Shown piece by piece: positions 1 to 6,736 of a DNA stretch of 12,446 nucleotides; within the stretch, counting starts at the first letter, position 1; each line of letters starts with the position of its first letter. Location: the NCBI GenBank assembly GCA_002377245.1, contig DFPL01000217.1, positions 1 to 12,446 of the forward strand. The letters are read 5' to 3'. Made by a program: the position numbers and the translations under genes. The notes under the pieces are model-generated. The model was not told the origin of the DNA and searched no databases. It saw nothing but the letters and a program-made list of their open reading frames with translations. Origin of the DNA: Enterobacteriaceae bacterium UBA3516 (GTDB lineage: Bacteria; Pseudomonadota; Gammaproteobacteria; Enterobacterales; Enterobacteriaceae).

Positions 1-824
1 CAGAACAGGGTTTCGCTGCTCACCATATGCATGGCGACGCGCTGCTGGTCACCGGCGAGAGGAAGAATAGTGGGGCGCTCAGCACCCGGCAGCAGGGCAA
101 TCACTTCATCCAGACGCTCGGTTGGCGCGTGCATCATGATGTATTTCGATTCACGGGCCTGAATGACACCCTGAATACGGGTCAGCAGTTTGTTGACCAG
201 CTGCTGCTTGGTCTCTTCCATCTCACCATCGCGCTGGATCAGGCAGGCTTTAGAGCGATAGATCACTTCGACTTCGCGCAGGCCGTTAGCTTCGAGGGTA
301 GCGCCAGTCGAGACAAGGTCGCAAATGGCGTCAGCCAGGCCGGCACGCGGGGCGACTTCAACAGAGCCGTTCAGCAGACATGACTTAAAGGAGACACCCT
401 TCTGGTCAAGGTAGCGTTTTAACAGGTGCGGATAAGAGGTGGCAATGCGTTTACCGTCGAGTGCGCCGGGGCCGTTCCACTCTTCATCGACACTGGTAGC
501 AAGCGAGAGACGGCAGCCGCCGAAATCGAGACGGCGCAGGGTGAAATAACGCGGGTCTTCGCCTTGCGCACGGCGGGTCAACAACTCTTCTTCCAGCACG
601 TTTTCACCGATAATGCCCAGATCAACCACGCCGTCCATCACCAGACCCGGGATGTCGTCGTCACGCACGCGCAGAATATCAATCGGCATATTTTCGGCCA
701 TGGCAATCAGACGCTGGGTGTGCAGGTTGATTTTGATGCCACAACGGGCGAGTAATTCGCGTGAATCTTCGCTCAGGCGACCCGATTTCTGAATAGCTAT
801 GCGTAAACGGCTGTTGTCTAACAT
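1..824 (-). CDS. hisG: ATP phosphoribosyltransferase HisG (partial, C-terminus beyond window)
   Basis: HisG catalyses the first, feedback-regulated step of histidine synthesis: ATP plus PRPP give N1-(5-phosphoribosyl)-ATP. It is cytosolic and hexameric in enterobacteria. I translated the minus strand from the ATG at 824 and found an uninterrupted frame beginning MLDNSRLRIAIQKSGRL, which matches the E. coli protein closely. The PRPP-binding loop DLVSTGATLEANG is at about residues 169-181. The frame leaves the window at codon 274, within SSETLF. The usual length is 299 residues, so about 25 C-terminal residues of the regulatory domain are missing. A GAGGA ribosome site lies about 8 bases before the ATG. 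It is the first structural gene of the his operon and is controlled by the attenuator just upstream. Confidence 0.97.
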   Translation of the reverse strand, partial: MLDNSRLRIAIQKSGRLSEDSRELLARCGIKINLHTQRLIAMAENMPIDILRVRDDDIPGLVMDGVVDLGIIGENVLEEELLTRRAQGEDPRYFTLRRLDFGGCRLSLATSVDEEWNGPGALDGKRIATSYPHLLKRYLDQKGVSFKSCLLNGSVEVAPRAGLADAICDLVSTGATLEANGLREVEVIYRSKACLIQRDGEMEETKQQLVNKLLTRIQGVIQARESKYIMMHAPTERLDEVIALLPGAERPTILPLAGDQQRVAMHMVSSETLF

Positions 825-858
825 TCTGTTGTCCTCGTTATCCTGCTGAATTTGGTTC

Positions 859-895
859 AAAAAAAAAGCCCCCGGAAGATGATCTTCCGGGGGCT
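859..895 (-). terminator. his operon attenuator (intrinsic terminator)
   Basis: On the minus strand, 867-880 and 882-895 form a GC-rich stem (AGCCCCCGGAAGAT and its complement) that needs only a short loop. It is followed by a run of T at 859-866. It lies between the His-rich leader peptide and hisG, and it matches the E. coli/Salmonella his attenuator nearly base for base as I recall it. When charged His-tRNA is plentiful the leader is translated without stalling, this hairpin forms, and transcription stops before hisG. Confidence 0.96.
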
Positions 896-916
896 TTTTT
901 CTGCGTTCATGCACCA

Positions 917-940
917 CTGGAAGATTTAAACGTCTTCCAG
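917..940 (-). promoter_or_regulatory. his leader pause/antitermination hairpin
   Basis: An 8-base inverted repeat, CTGGAAGA (917-924) and TCTTCCAG (933-940), lies between the hisL stop and the attenuator. Its GGAAGA/TCTTCC arms share sequence with the attenuator stem, so the leader RNA can fold in mutually exclusive ways, as expected for the alternative secondary structures of his attenuation. The exact assignment of arms to the classical lettered segments is inference. Confidence 0.8.
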
Positions 941-958
941 CACACATCGCCTGAAAGA

Positions 959-1009
959 CTAGTCAGGATGATGGTGATGATGGTGAAGTTTAATTTGAAC
1001 GCTTGTCAT
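959..1009 (-). CDS. hisL: his operon leader peptide HisL
   Basis: This is a 16-codon ORF on the minus strand, too short for most gene finders, with ATG at 1007-1009 and TAG at 959-961. It encodes MTSVQIKLHHHHHHPD. Six consecutive His codons just before the stop are the histidine sensor. Ribosomes stall there when charged His-tRNA is short, which favours the antiterminator and lets transcription run into hisG. The E. coli leader, as I recall it, is MTRVQFK followed by seven His and PD. Here three N-terminal residues differ and the first His position is Leu. The ribosome site is weak (CGAG about 6 bases before the ATG), as in E. coli. Confidence 0.95.
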   Translation of the reverse strand: MTSVQIKLHHHHHHPD

Positions 1010-1048
1010 AAAAATCTCGTTGAATGCTTATTCACATTGATGTCGTTT

Positions 1049-1078
1049 AACCTAAACCACTTTTGCCTGCGAAGGCAA
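1049..1078 (-). promoter_or_regulatory. his operon sigma70 promoter
   Basis: On the minus strand a -35 TTGCCT (1073-1078) and a -10 TAGGTT (1049-1054) are separated by 18 bases. The spacer end and -10 (AAAGTGGTTTAGGTTAAA) match the E. coli his promoter region. The predicted start is about 32 bases before the hisL ATG. It diverges from yeeZ. Confidence 0.8.
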
Positions 1079-1122
1079 GGGCTTTTTTTCATCATTAAAT
1101 CATTTCATATTCAGGCCGGGAA

Positions 1123-1151
1123 TTGTCACTTTCACTGCGCTGGCGTAGCCT
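1123..1151 (+). promoter_or_regulatory. candidate sigma70 promoter for yeeZ
   Basis: TTGTCA (1123-1128, five of six consensus bases) and TAGCCT (1146-1151, with T1, A2 and T6 matching) are 17 bases apart. The predicted start is near 1158, giving a leader of about 28 bases before the yeeZ ATG. The prediction rests on sequence match and position only. Confidence 0.35.
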
Positions 1152-1185
1152 TAAACAGGATTCAGCGAAAAGTCGGGAGAGACGA

Positions 1186-2010
1186 ATGAAAAAGGTCGCA
1201 ATTGTCGGATTAGGATGGCTTGGCATGCCACTTGCGCTGTCACTCAACGCGCGAGGCTGGCAGGTTGTCGGTAGCAAAACCACCCAGGATGGGGTGGAAG
1301 CGGCCCGCATGAGCGGCATTGAAAGCTACATGTTAAAGCTGGAGCCGCAGCTGATGTGTGAGGCGGACGATCTGGATGCGTTAATGCAGGCCGATGCGCT
1401 GGTGGTGACGCTGCCGGCACGACGCAGTGGCCCGGGTGATGAGTTTTATTTGCAGGCGATACAGGAAATTGTCGATAGCGCGCTGGCGTATCGCATTCCG
1501 CGCATCATTTTTACCAGCTCCACGTCGGTTTATGGTGACGCGAGCGGCACGGTGAAAGAGACATCCGCGCGTGAGCCGGTCACGGCAAGTGGTCGTGTAC
1601 TCAAGGAGCTTGAAGACTGGCTGCATAACCTGCCCGGTACCTCCGTCGACATTTTGCGCCTTGCCGGGCTGGTGGGGCCAGGGCGGCACCCTGGACGCTT
1701 CTTTGCCGGTAAAACAGCGCCAGACGGGCAGCAGGGGGTCAATCTTGTGCACCTGGATGATGTCATCTCCGCGATCACGCTACTCCTGCAGTTGCCGAAA
1801 GGAGGGCACATCTACAATATTTGTGCGCCACAGCATCCCGCACGCGAGGTGTTCTATCCGCAGATGGCGCGGCAGCTTGGGCTGGCTGAGCCGCAGTTTC
1901 TTGCGTCGGCAGAAGCGAGTAAAGGAAAGATTGTTGATGGCAATCGAATCTGTCACGACCTGGGATTTGAGTATGTCTATTCCGACCCGCTGACGATGCC
2001 TATGGAGTAG
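1186..2010 (+). CDS. yeeZ: YeeZ, NAD(P)-binding Rossmann-fold epimerase/dehydratase-like protein
   Basis: The product has 274 residues, the same length as E. coli YeeZ. It begins MKKVAIVGLGWLGMPLAL, with a GxGxxG dinucleotide-binding motif at residues 8-13. A TSSTSVYGD segment in the middle resembles the extended short-chain dehydrogenase/NAD-dependent epimerase family. The enzyme's substrate is not established. I chose the ATG at 1186, which has a CGGGAGA ribosome site about 6 bases upstream and matches the family N-terminus. The frame is open back to 1123, but that extension overlaps the putative promoter and is not conserved. The gene is transcribed divergently from the his operon. The downstream gap has no LysR-type regulator gene (yeeY), which follows it in E. 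coli. Confidence 0.93.
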   Translation: MKKVAIVGLGWLGMPLALSLNARGWQVVGSKTTQDGVEAARMSGIESYMLKLEPQLMCEADDLDALMQADALVVTLPARRSGPGDEFYLQAIQEIVDSALAYRIPRIIFTSSTSVYGDASGTVKETSAREPVTASGRVLKELEDWLHNLPGTSVDILRLAGLVGPGRHPGRFFAGKTAPDGQQGVNLVHLDDVISAITLLLQLPKGGHIYNICAPQHPAREVFYPQMARQLGLAEPQFLASAEASKGKIVDGNRICHDLGFEYVYSDPLTMPME

Positions 2011-2043
2011 CGCTTCGCCGAGCGTAAATGGGGTGATGACCCC

Positions 2044-2103
2044 GCCTGCGGTTGGGGTAATTAAATTTGAACAAAAAATGCTATTTTTTTGTTCACCGCA
2101 GGC
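2044..2103. repeat. nested inverted repeat in the yeeZ-plaP gap
   Basis: The outer arms are GCCTGCGGT (2044-2052) and ACCGCAGGC (2095-2103), perfect 9-base complements. The inner arms are TGAACAAAAAA (2068-2078) and TTTTTTGTTCA (2085-2095), perfect 11-base complements around a 6-base loop. The two pairs share base 2095, so they cannot both be complete. Between the left arms lie 15 bases with no partner. I do not recognise the element. It could be a large RNA hairpin at the yeeZ 3' end, a protein-binding site, or a remnant of a small repeat. Confidence 0.7.
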
Positions 2104-2174
2104 ACTAAAAGGGCTGCAGGTGTTAAAAATCAAGCGATTGAAAGAAAATAGTGTGTGAGCGGCCTCTCACAGGC

Positions 2175-2204
2175 TTGTCATCGCGCCTCAGTTTGGTGCA
2201 AAAT
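2175..2204 (+). promoter_or_regulatory. candidate promoter upstream of an intergenic terminator
   Basis: TTGTCA (2175-2180, five of six) and CAAAAT (2199-2204, four of six) are separated by 18 bases. Transcription would begin around 2211 and meet a strong terminator at about 2250, making an RNA of only about 45 bases. If the site is real it may instead give read-through into plaP. The prediction is weak. Confidence 0.22.
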
Positions 2205-2221
2205 ATGCCCCGCAAAAAAGG

Positions 2222-2254
2222 AATAGCCGACGTAAACACGTCGGTTATTTTTTT
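2222..2254 (+). terminator. strong intrinsic terminator between yeeZ and plaP
   Basis: A 12-base-pair stem (2222-2233 with 2238-2249, one G-U pair) closes on an AAAC loop and runs into seven T (2248-2254). It lies 212 bases after the yeeZ stop and about 150 bases before plaP. It either ends the yeeZ transcript or marks the 3' end of an unannotated small RNA from the gap. On the other strand the stem is followed, after a few bases, by six T, so it may act in both directions. Confidence 0.85.
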
Positions 2255-2406
2255 GCATTCTTGAAACATCATTCATACCAAGAGGCCGGGCTTCGTACCG
2301 GATAGATATTTACTTAAAAACCGACAGTTGTTGTCGCTGAGGAAACAGAAAAAAATGGGGCAATTTTTTGTATTTGCAATGGTGTCCACCGTTCAGGAGG
2401 ATTCCC

Positions 2407-3768
2407 ATGTCGCATAACGTTACTCCAAAAACCTCTCGCGTGGAATTGCGTAAGTCGCTTACGTTGATTCAGGTTGTCATGATGGGTCTTGCCTATATGC
2501 AGCCGATGACGCTGTTCGATACGTTCGGCATTGTCTCTGGTTTGACTGATGGTCACGTAGCCACGGCATATGCCTTTGCGCTGGTTGCCATCCTCTTTAC
2601 TGCGTTGAGCTATGGTAAGCTGGTCCGCCGCTTCCCGTCTGCTGGCTCGGCGTACACCTATGCCCAAAAATCCATCAGCCCTGCCGTTGGCTTTATGGTG
2701 GGCTGGTCATCGCTGCTGGACTATCTGTTCATGCCGATGATCAACATCCTGTTGGCAAAAATCTACTTTGAAGCGCTGGTGCCAAGCGTACCTTCGTGGA
2801 TCTTTGTGGTTGCGCTGGTGGCCTTTATGACCATCTCCAACCTGCGCAGCATTAAGTCCGTTGCCAACTTCAACACCCTGATTGTTATTCTGCAGATGGG
2901 TATCGTTGCGGTTATCGTCGGTCTGATTGTCTACGGTGTGGCGCACGGCGAAGGCGCGGGCACGCTGACCAGCTCACGTCCGTTCTGGTCTGAAGGTGCG
3001 CATGTGGTGCCGATGATTACCGGTGCGACCATCCTGTGCTTCTCGTTCCTCGGCTTTGATGGCATCTCTTCTCTTTCTGAAGAGACGAAAGACGCCGAGC
3101 GTGTGATTCCGAAAGCGATTTTCCTGACTGCGCTGATTGGTGGTCTGGTGTTCATCGTGGCCTCTTATTTCCTGCAACTGTACTTCCCGGATATCTCTCG
3201 CTTTAAAGATCCGGATGCATCACAGCCGGAAATCATGCTTTACGTGGCGGGTAAAACCTTCCAGTTCGGCGTACTGGTCTTCTCTACCATCACCGTACTG
3301 GCATCCGGTATGGCTGCCCATGCAGGCGTTTCCCGTCTGATGTATGTGATGGGCCGTGATGGTGTGTTCCCGACCCGTTTCTTCGGTTATGTGCACCCGA
3401 AATGGCGTACCCCGGCATGGAACGTTCTGCTGGTGGGCGCGATTGCGCTGCTGGCGATTAACTTTGATTTGGTGACTGCGACTGCGCTGATTAACTTTGG
3501 TGCGCTGGTGGCCTTTACCTTTGTTAACTTGTCAGTAATTTCTCAGTTCTGGATCCGTGAGAAGCGTAACAAGACGCTGAAAGATCACTTCCAGTATCTG
3601 GTGCTGCCGATGTGTGGCGCCCTGACGGTTGGCGCACTGTGGGTGAACCTGGAGCAGAGCTCAATGATTCTGGGGCTGATCTGGGGTGCTATTGGCCTGG
3701 TGTACCTGGCTTGCGTCACCAAAAGCTTCCGTAACCCGGTTCCGCAGTACGAAGACATTCCGCAGTAA
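2407..3768 (+). CDS. plaP: putrescine importer PlaP (APC-family permease)
   Basis: The product has 453 residues; E. coli PlaP (YeeF) has 452 and is a low-affinity putrescine:proton symporter of the amino acid-polyamine-organocation family in the inner membrane. The sequence starts MSHNVTPKTSRVELRKSL. It shows the APC pattern of about 12 hydrophobic segments, with the conserved FGIVSGL region in TM1 and SFLGFDGISSLSEET in the TM6 region. I chose the ATG at 2407 because a near-perfect AGGAGGA ribosome site (2395-2401) precedes it. An in-frame upstream extension to 2368 is not conserved. The gene is monocistronic and ends in a palindromic terminator shared with the convergent sbcB. In E. coli PlaP is linked to putrescine-dependent surface motility. 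Confidence 0.95.
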   Translation: MSHNVTPKTSRVELRKSLTLIQVVMMGLAYMQPMTLFDTFGIVSGLTDGHVATAYAFALVAILFTALSYGKLVRRFPSAGSAYTYAQKSISPAVGFMVGWSSLLDYLFMPMINILLAKIYFEALVPSVPSWIFVVALVAFMTISNLRSIKSVANFNTLIVILQMGIVAVIVGLIVYGVAHGEGAGTLTSSRPFWSEGAHVVPMITGATILCFSFLGFDGISSLSEETKDAERVIPKAIFLTALIGGLVFIVASYFLQLYFPDISRFKDPDASQPEIMLYVAGKTFQFGVLVFSTITVLASGMAAHAGVSRLMYVMGRDGVFPTRFFGYVHPKWRTPAWNVLLVGAIALLAINFDLVTATALINFGALVAFTFVNLSVISQFWIREKRNKTLKDHFQYLVLPMCGALTVGALWVNLEQSSMILGLIWGAIGLVYLACVTKSFRNPVPQYEDIPQ

Positions 3769-3786
3769 TCGCGGCGTAAAATGAAG

Positions 3787-3816
3787 AACCGGAGGCCATG
3801 GCCTCCGGTTTTTTTT
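3787..3816 (+). terminator. plaP intrinsic terminator
   Basis: A perfect 24-base palindrome (3787-3810, arms AACCGGAGGCCA and its complement) is followed by T at 3809-3816. It lies 18 bases after the plaP stop and a few bases before the end of convergent sbcB. On the other strand the stem is followed only by TTCTTC, so termination of sbcB here is less certain. Confidence 0.93.
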
Positions 3817-3820
3817 ATCC

Positions 3821-5245
3821 TTATACACTCTCCTGGGCGTACTGCCACAGTGCATTCAGCAATGCCACTTTCTCTTTATCTTCCGCATGTTGTGCAAACA
3901 GCATCTGTAATTCGTCAGCATAGGCCTGTAAGAATGCCGGCGTAAACACCTCGCGACGGTGTTCCATCCAGCGCTGCTGTTCAATTTCATCCAGCGTGCC
4001 GGGGAAATTACGCGCCCGGTAGTTGAAGAGTAATCTCTCGATGCGCTTATCGGCAAAGGTGATGTCGAGTGCGGGCAGGTTGCGCGGTTCCGTCTCCAGT
4101 ACGATGCGCATAGCTGCACGATCCGCGTCGCTGAAGAAGCCATTATAGAGCTGTGCGTCAACGTTATCTGAAGGCACAAAGGGTTCTGCTTCCGCAAAGA
4201 TGGCGACCACTTTTTCCCGCACCTGCGGGTTTTCGCGCAGGATTTTCAGATTATCAAGGCAGCGTTTGCGGTCGACCCCCAGCCGTTCAGCGTCTTCAGG
4301 ACGTAGCGTTTTTGCCTGCGCCAGCACCGGGCATTTATTGAGGTGCACCAGTTTCACCGGAACAGGGGATTTCCCCTCAAGCGCGGCTTTTGCCGTATAC
4401 AGCCGTTCCCGAAGCGCATCGGCATTCAGTTCCAGCAGAGGCGTCATGTCTCCCGCCAAATCAACCATGATCACCGCATTACGGTTTTCCGGATGCCAGG
4501 CAAGCGGAGCGACCCAACTGGTGTTGCTGCGATCGGCGCCGAACATGCCTGAAACATGCACTAACGGAGCCATTTGCGGCACGTCAATCAGCGTTGCCAG
4601 CTTCTGTTTGCTCCGGTGGCTGAGCAGGTAATCAAACAGTCGCGGCTGATGCGTTTTCACCAGCTTCGCCATCGCGATGGTGGCGTAGACGTCAGCCATC
4701 GCATCATGGGCATTGCTGTGCTCAATACCGTTAGCTTTGGTGAGATGTTCGAGCCTGAAGCTGGGCAGGCCATCGTCATTCTCCGGCCAGTTGATGCCTT
4801 CCGGGCGGAGCGCATAACAGGCGCGCATGACATCGAGCAAATCCCAACGTGAATTATTGTTCTGCCAGCTCCAGGCGTAGGGGTCGTAAAAGTTTCGATA
4901 AAAGATATTGCGCGTCACTTCATCATCAAAGCGGACGTTGTTGTAACCCAGTACGCAGGTGTCAGGGACGGTAAAAAGAGCATGAATACGCTTCGCAAAC
5001 TCGGCTTCGTTAACCCCTTTGGCTTTGGCCTGCTGTGGGGTGATCCCCGTTATCAATACTGCGCCTGGTTGCGGCAGATAATCATCGGCAGGTTTACAGA
5101 AGAAGACTTCCGGCTCGCCAATGATATTGAAGTCGACGTCGGTACGAATGGCGGCAAACTGCGCGGGTCGGTCCAGCGCCGGATGGGTGCCAAAAGTTTC
5201 GTAGTCGTGGAAGAGAAATGTCGGCGCTGCGGTGGAATCTGACAC
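3821..5245 (-). CDS. sbcB: exodeoxyribonuclease I (SbcB, ExoI)
   Basis: SbcB is a 3'-5' exonuclease on single-stranded DNA that acts in mismatch repair and recombination and binds the SSB C-terminus. The product is 474 residues from the chosen start; E. coli ExoI is 475. The DEDD catalytic set is visible: D14 and E16 in FLFHDYETFG, WDLLDVMRACYALRP in the middle of the exonuclease domain, and the NAHDAMADV motif. The rest continues through the SH3-like and helical domains to a normal C-terminus. I chose the GTG at 5243-5245, since AGGA lies 8 bases upstream and it gives the family N-terminal length. An ATG at 5278 would add 11 residues unlike the E. coli N-terminus. The gene converges with plaP and diverges from dacD. 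Confidence 0.96.
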   Translation of the reverse strand: MSDSTAAPTFLFHDYETFGTHPALDRPAQFAAIRTDVDFNIIGEPEVFFCKPADDYLPQPGAVLITGITPQQAKAKGVNEAEFAKRIHALFTVPDTCVLGYNNVRFDDEVTRNIFYRNFYDPYAWSWQNNNSRWDLLDVMRACYALRPEGINWPENDDGLPSFRLEHLTKANGIEHSNAHDAMADVYATIAMAKLVKTHQPRLFDYLLSHRSKQKLATLIDVPQMAPLVHVSGMFGADRSNTSWVAPLAWHPENRNAVIMVDLAGDMTPLLELNADALRERLYTAKAALEGKSPVPVKLVHLNKCPVLAQAKTLRPEDAERLGVDRKRCLDNLKILRENPQVREKVVAIFAEAEPFVPSDNVDAQLYNGFFSDADRAAMRIVLETEPRNLPALDITFADKRIERLLFNYRARNFPGTLDEIEQQRWMEHRREVFTPAFLQAYADELQMLFAQHAEDKEKVALLNALWQYAQESV

Positions 5246-5290
5246 TGAGCTTATCCTGTTCGTTATTAACCCCAACATGGTAAACCATCA

Positions 5291-5315
5291 GGCTCTTTCT
5301 GCCGAAGAAAAAGCC
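5291..5315. repeat. imperfect inverted repeat between sbcB and dacD
   Basis: The arms GGCTCTTTCT (5291-5300) and AGAAAAAGCC (5306-5315) pair at nine of ten positions around a 5-base loop. A second small repeat, ATGGT-AA-ACCAT, lies at 5277-5288. On the minus strand they would sit in the sbcB leader or promoter. No T-run follows, so it is not an obvious terminator. The function is unknown. Confidence 0.45.
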
Positions 5316-5452
5316 CATCAGAGACGGCATTTGTGCTGAAAAGCAGGGATGGGAATTTGACTCCGGTCACATTTTTTTTCAATTTGTTCAGGTAACGACA
5401 CGCGAAGTTGCGTAAAAAGAACGACGAATTTGATGTTAACGAGGATATTTCA

Positions 5453-6616
5453 TTGAAACGCCGTTTGTTTTTTGCCTTTTCACTTCTGTCAGCTACCGTT
5501 CATCTGGCGTTTGCCGAAGACATGCCACGGGCTCCGCAACCTCCTGCGATACAGGCGGGAGCCTGGGTATTGATGGACTTCACCACCGGACAGATCTTAA
5601 CCGCAGGCAATGAACATCAGCAGCGTAACCCGGCCAGTCTCACGAAATTAATGACCGGCTATGTGGTCGATCGTGCAATCGATAGCCACCGTATCAGCGC
5701 CGACGACGTTGTCACTGTCGGAAAGGACGCCTGGGCGAGAGGAAATCCCGTCTTTGAGGGGTCATCATTGATGTTTATCAAACCCGGCGACAGGGTAACG
5801 GTACGCGATCTGAGTCGCGGACTGATTGTTGATTCCGGCAATGACGCCTGTGTTGCGCTGGCTGACCATGTGGCCGGTGGACAACCGCAGTTTGTGGCCA
5901 TGATGAACGACTATGTCAAAAAGCTGAACCTTCAGGATACGCATTTTGAAACCGTACATGGTCTGGATGCACCCGGTCAGCATAGTTCCGCCTACGATCT
6001 GGCGGTATTATCGCGTGCCATTATTCATGGCGAACCGGCGTTTTATCATATGTACAGCGAGAAAAGTCTCACCTGGAACGGCATCACGCAGCAAAACCGT
6101 AACGGCTTGTTGTGGGATAAATCTCTGAACGTTGATGGCCTGAAAACCGGCCATACCTCGGGGGCGGGATTCAACCTCATTGCCTCCAGCGTCGACGGGC
6201 AGCGTCGACTGATTGCCGTGATCATGGGAGCGGAAAGCCCCAAGGGACGTGAAGATCAGGCCAGAAAGTTATTGCATTGGGGGCAGGATAATTTCGATAC
6301 GGTACAAATTCTGCACAAGGGTAAAAAGGTAGGCAGCGAGCGTATCTGGTACGGTGACAAAGAGCACATGGATGTCGGCACCGACGAAGATTTCTGGCTA
6401 ACGTTGCCTAAAGCGGAGCTGCCTAACATAAAAGCGCGCTATGTGATGGATAATAAAAACCTGGAAGCGCCTCTTGCGGCACACCAGCGGGTCGGAGAAA
6501 TCCAGTTGTATGACCGGGATAAAGTCATCGCACACTGGCCGCTGGTCACTCTGGAGAATGTCGGTAAAGGCGGCATGTTCTCTCGCCTGAGCGACTACTT
6601 TCATCATAAAGCGTGA
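5453..6616 (+). CDS. dacD: D-alanyl-D-alanine carboxypeptidase DacD (PBP6b)
   Basis: DacD is a low-molecular-weight penicillin-binding protein that removes the terminal D-Ala from peptidoglycan pentapeptides in the periplasm. The product is 387 residues; E. coli DacD is 388. Residues 1-21 form a signal peptide (basic KRR, hydrophobic core, cleavage after AFA). The serine-acyltransferase motifs are all present: SLTK at 62-65, SGN at 128-130 and KTG at 231-233. The C-terminus (RLSDYFHHKA) is the family's amphipathic membrane-anchoring helix. I chose the TTG at 5453 because it is preceded at 6 bases by GAGGAT and yields MKRRL as in E. coli. Another in-frame TTG at 5408 would place 15 charged residues before the signal peptide and lacks a good ribosome site. 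Confidence 0.95.
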   Translation: MKRRLFFAFSLLSATVHLAFAEDMPRAPQPPAIQAGAWVLMDFTTGQILTAGNEHQQRNPASLTKLMTGYVVDRAIDSHRISADDVVTVGKDAWARGNPVFEGSSLMFIKPGDRVTVRDLSRGLIVDSGNDACVALADHVAGGQPQFVAMMNDYVKKLNLQDTHFETVHGLDAPGQHSSAYDLAVLSRAIIHGEPAFYHMYSEKSLTWNGITQQNRNGLLWDKSLNVDGLKTGHTSGAGFNLIASSVDGQRRLIAVIMGAESPKGREDQARKLLHWGQDNFDTVQILHKGKKVGSERIWYGDKEHMDVGTDEDFWLTLPKAELPNIKARYVMDNKNLEAPLAAHQRVGEIQLYDRDKVIAHWPLVTLENVGKGGMFSRLSDYFHHKA

Positions 6617-6700
6617 CATAAAGTTGGGCAGGCTGGCGGGCACGCGAGGCTGCTCACAAATTTGACTCGTCGCTAATGTTGCGCACCCGGTACTTAACTA

Positions 6701-6720
6701 TGCTGTATAAAAATACAGCA
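6701..6720. promoter_or_regulatory. LexA operator (SOS box) for sbmC
   Basis: TGCTGTATAAAAATACAGCA is a near-perfect SOS box: CTGT (6703-6706), eight A/T bases, ACAG (6715-6718), with symmetric TG/CA flanks. It ends 16 bases before the sbmC start. E. coli sbmC is a LexA-regulated SOS gene, so position and sequence agree. I could not place a confident -35/-10 pair around it. Confidence 0.93.
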
Positions 6721-6736
6721 TAAATGAGGAGGTTGC

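Larger units (their letters stand above)
2011..2406. other. 396-base gap without a protein gene (yeeZ-plaP)
   Basis: No credible coding frame is present. The gap holds a small GGGG/CCCC hairpin (2030-2043), the nested inverted repeat, a short TGTGAG/CTCACA hairpin (2154-2171), a candidate promoter and a strong terminator. After these comes a plaP leader of about 150 bases with a CGACA/TGTCG hairpin (2322-2336). I see no remnant of yeeY and no clear plaP promoter. Confidence 0.7.

Noticed and set aside
1063..1088. A TTGCC/GGCAA hairpin followed by T-rich sequence on the plus strand, resembling a terminator
   Set aside because: The stem is only 5 pairs, extra GGGC separates it from the T-run, nothing upstream on that strand needs ending, and it overlaps the his -35 element.
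968..1189. A 73-codon plus-strand frame across the his leader
   Set aside because: It is the antisense of hisL and the his promoter region, which are accounted for on the minus strand.
2078..2158. A 26-codon plus-strand ORF (starting MLFFCSPQAL) inside the yeeZ-plaP gap
   Set aside because: It starts within the loop of the inner inverted repeat, has no ribosome site, and its composition follows the A/T-rich repeat rather than coding sequence.
4200..4631. A 143-codon plus-strand frame inside sbcB
   Set aside because: It is the antisense shadow of the well-conserved sbcB coding strand, with no homology or ribosome site.
6600..6700. A GC-rich repeat-like stretch after dacD as a terminator or REP element
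   Set aside because: No stable stem followed by a T-run could be drawn and it does not match the REP consensus.
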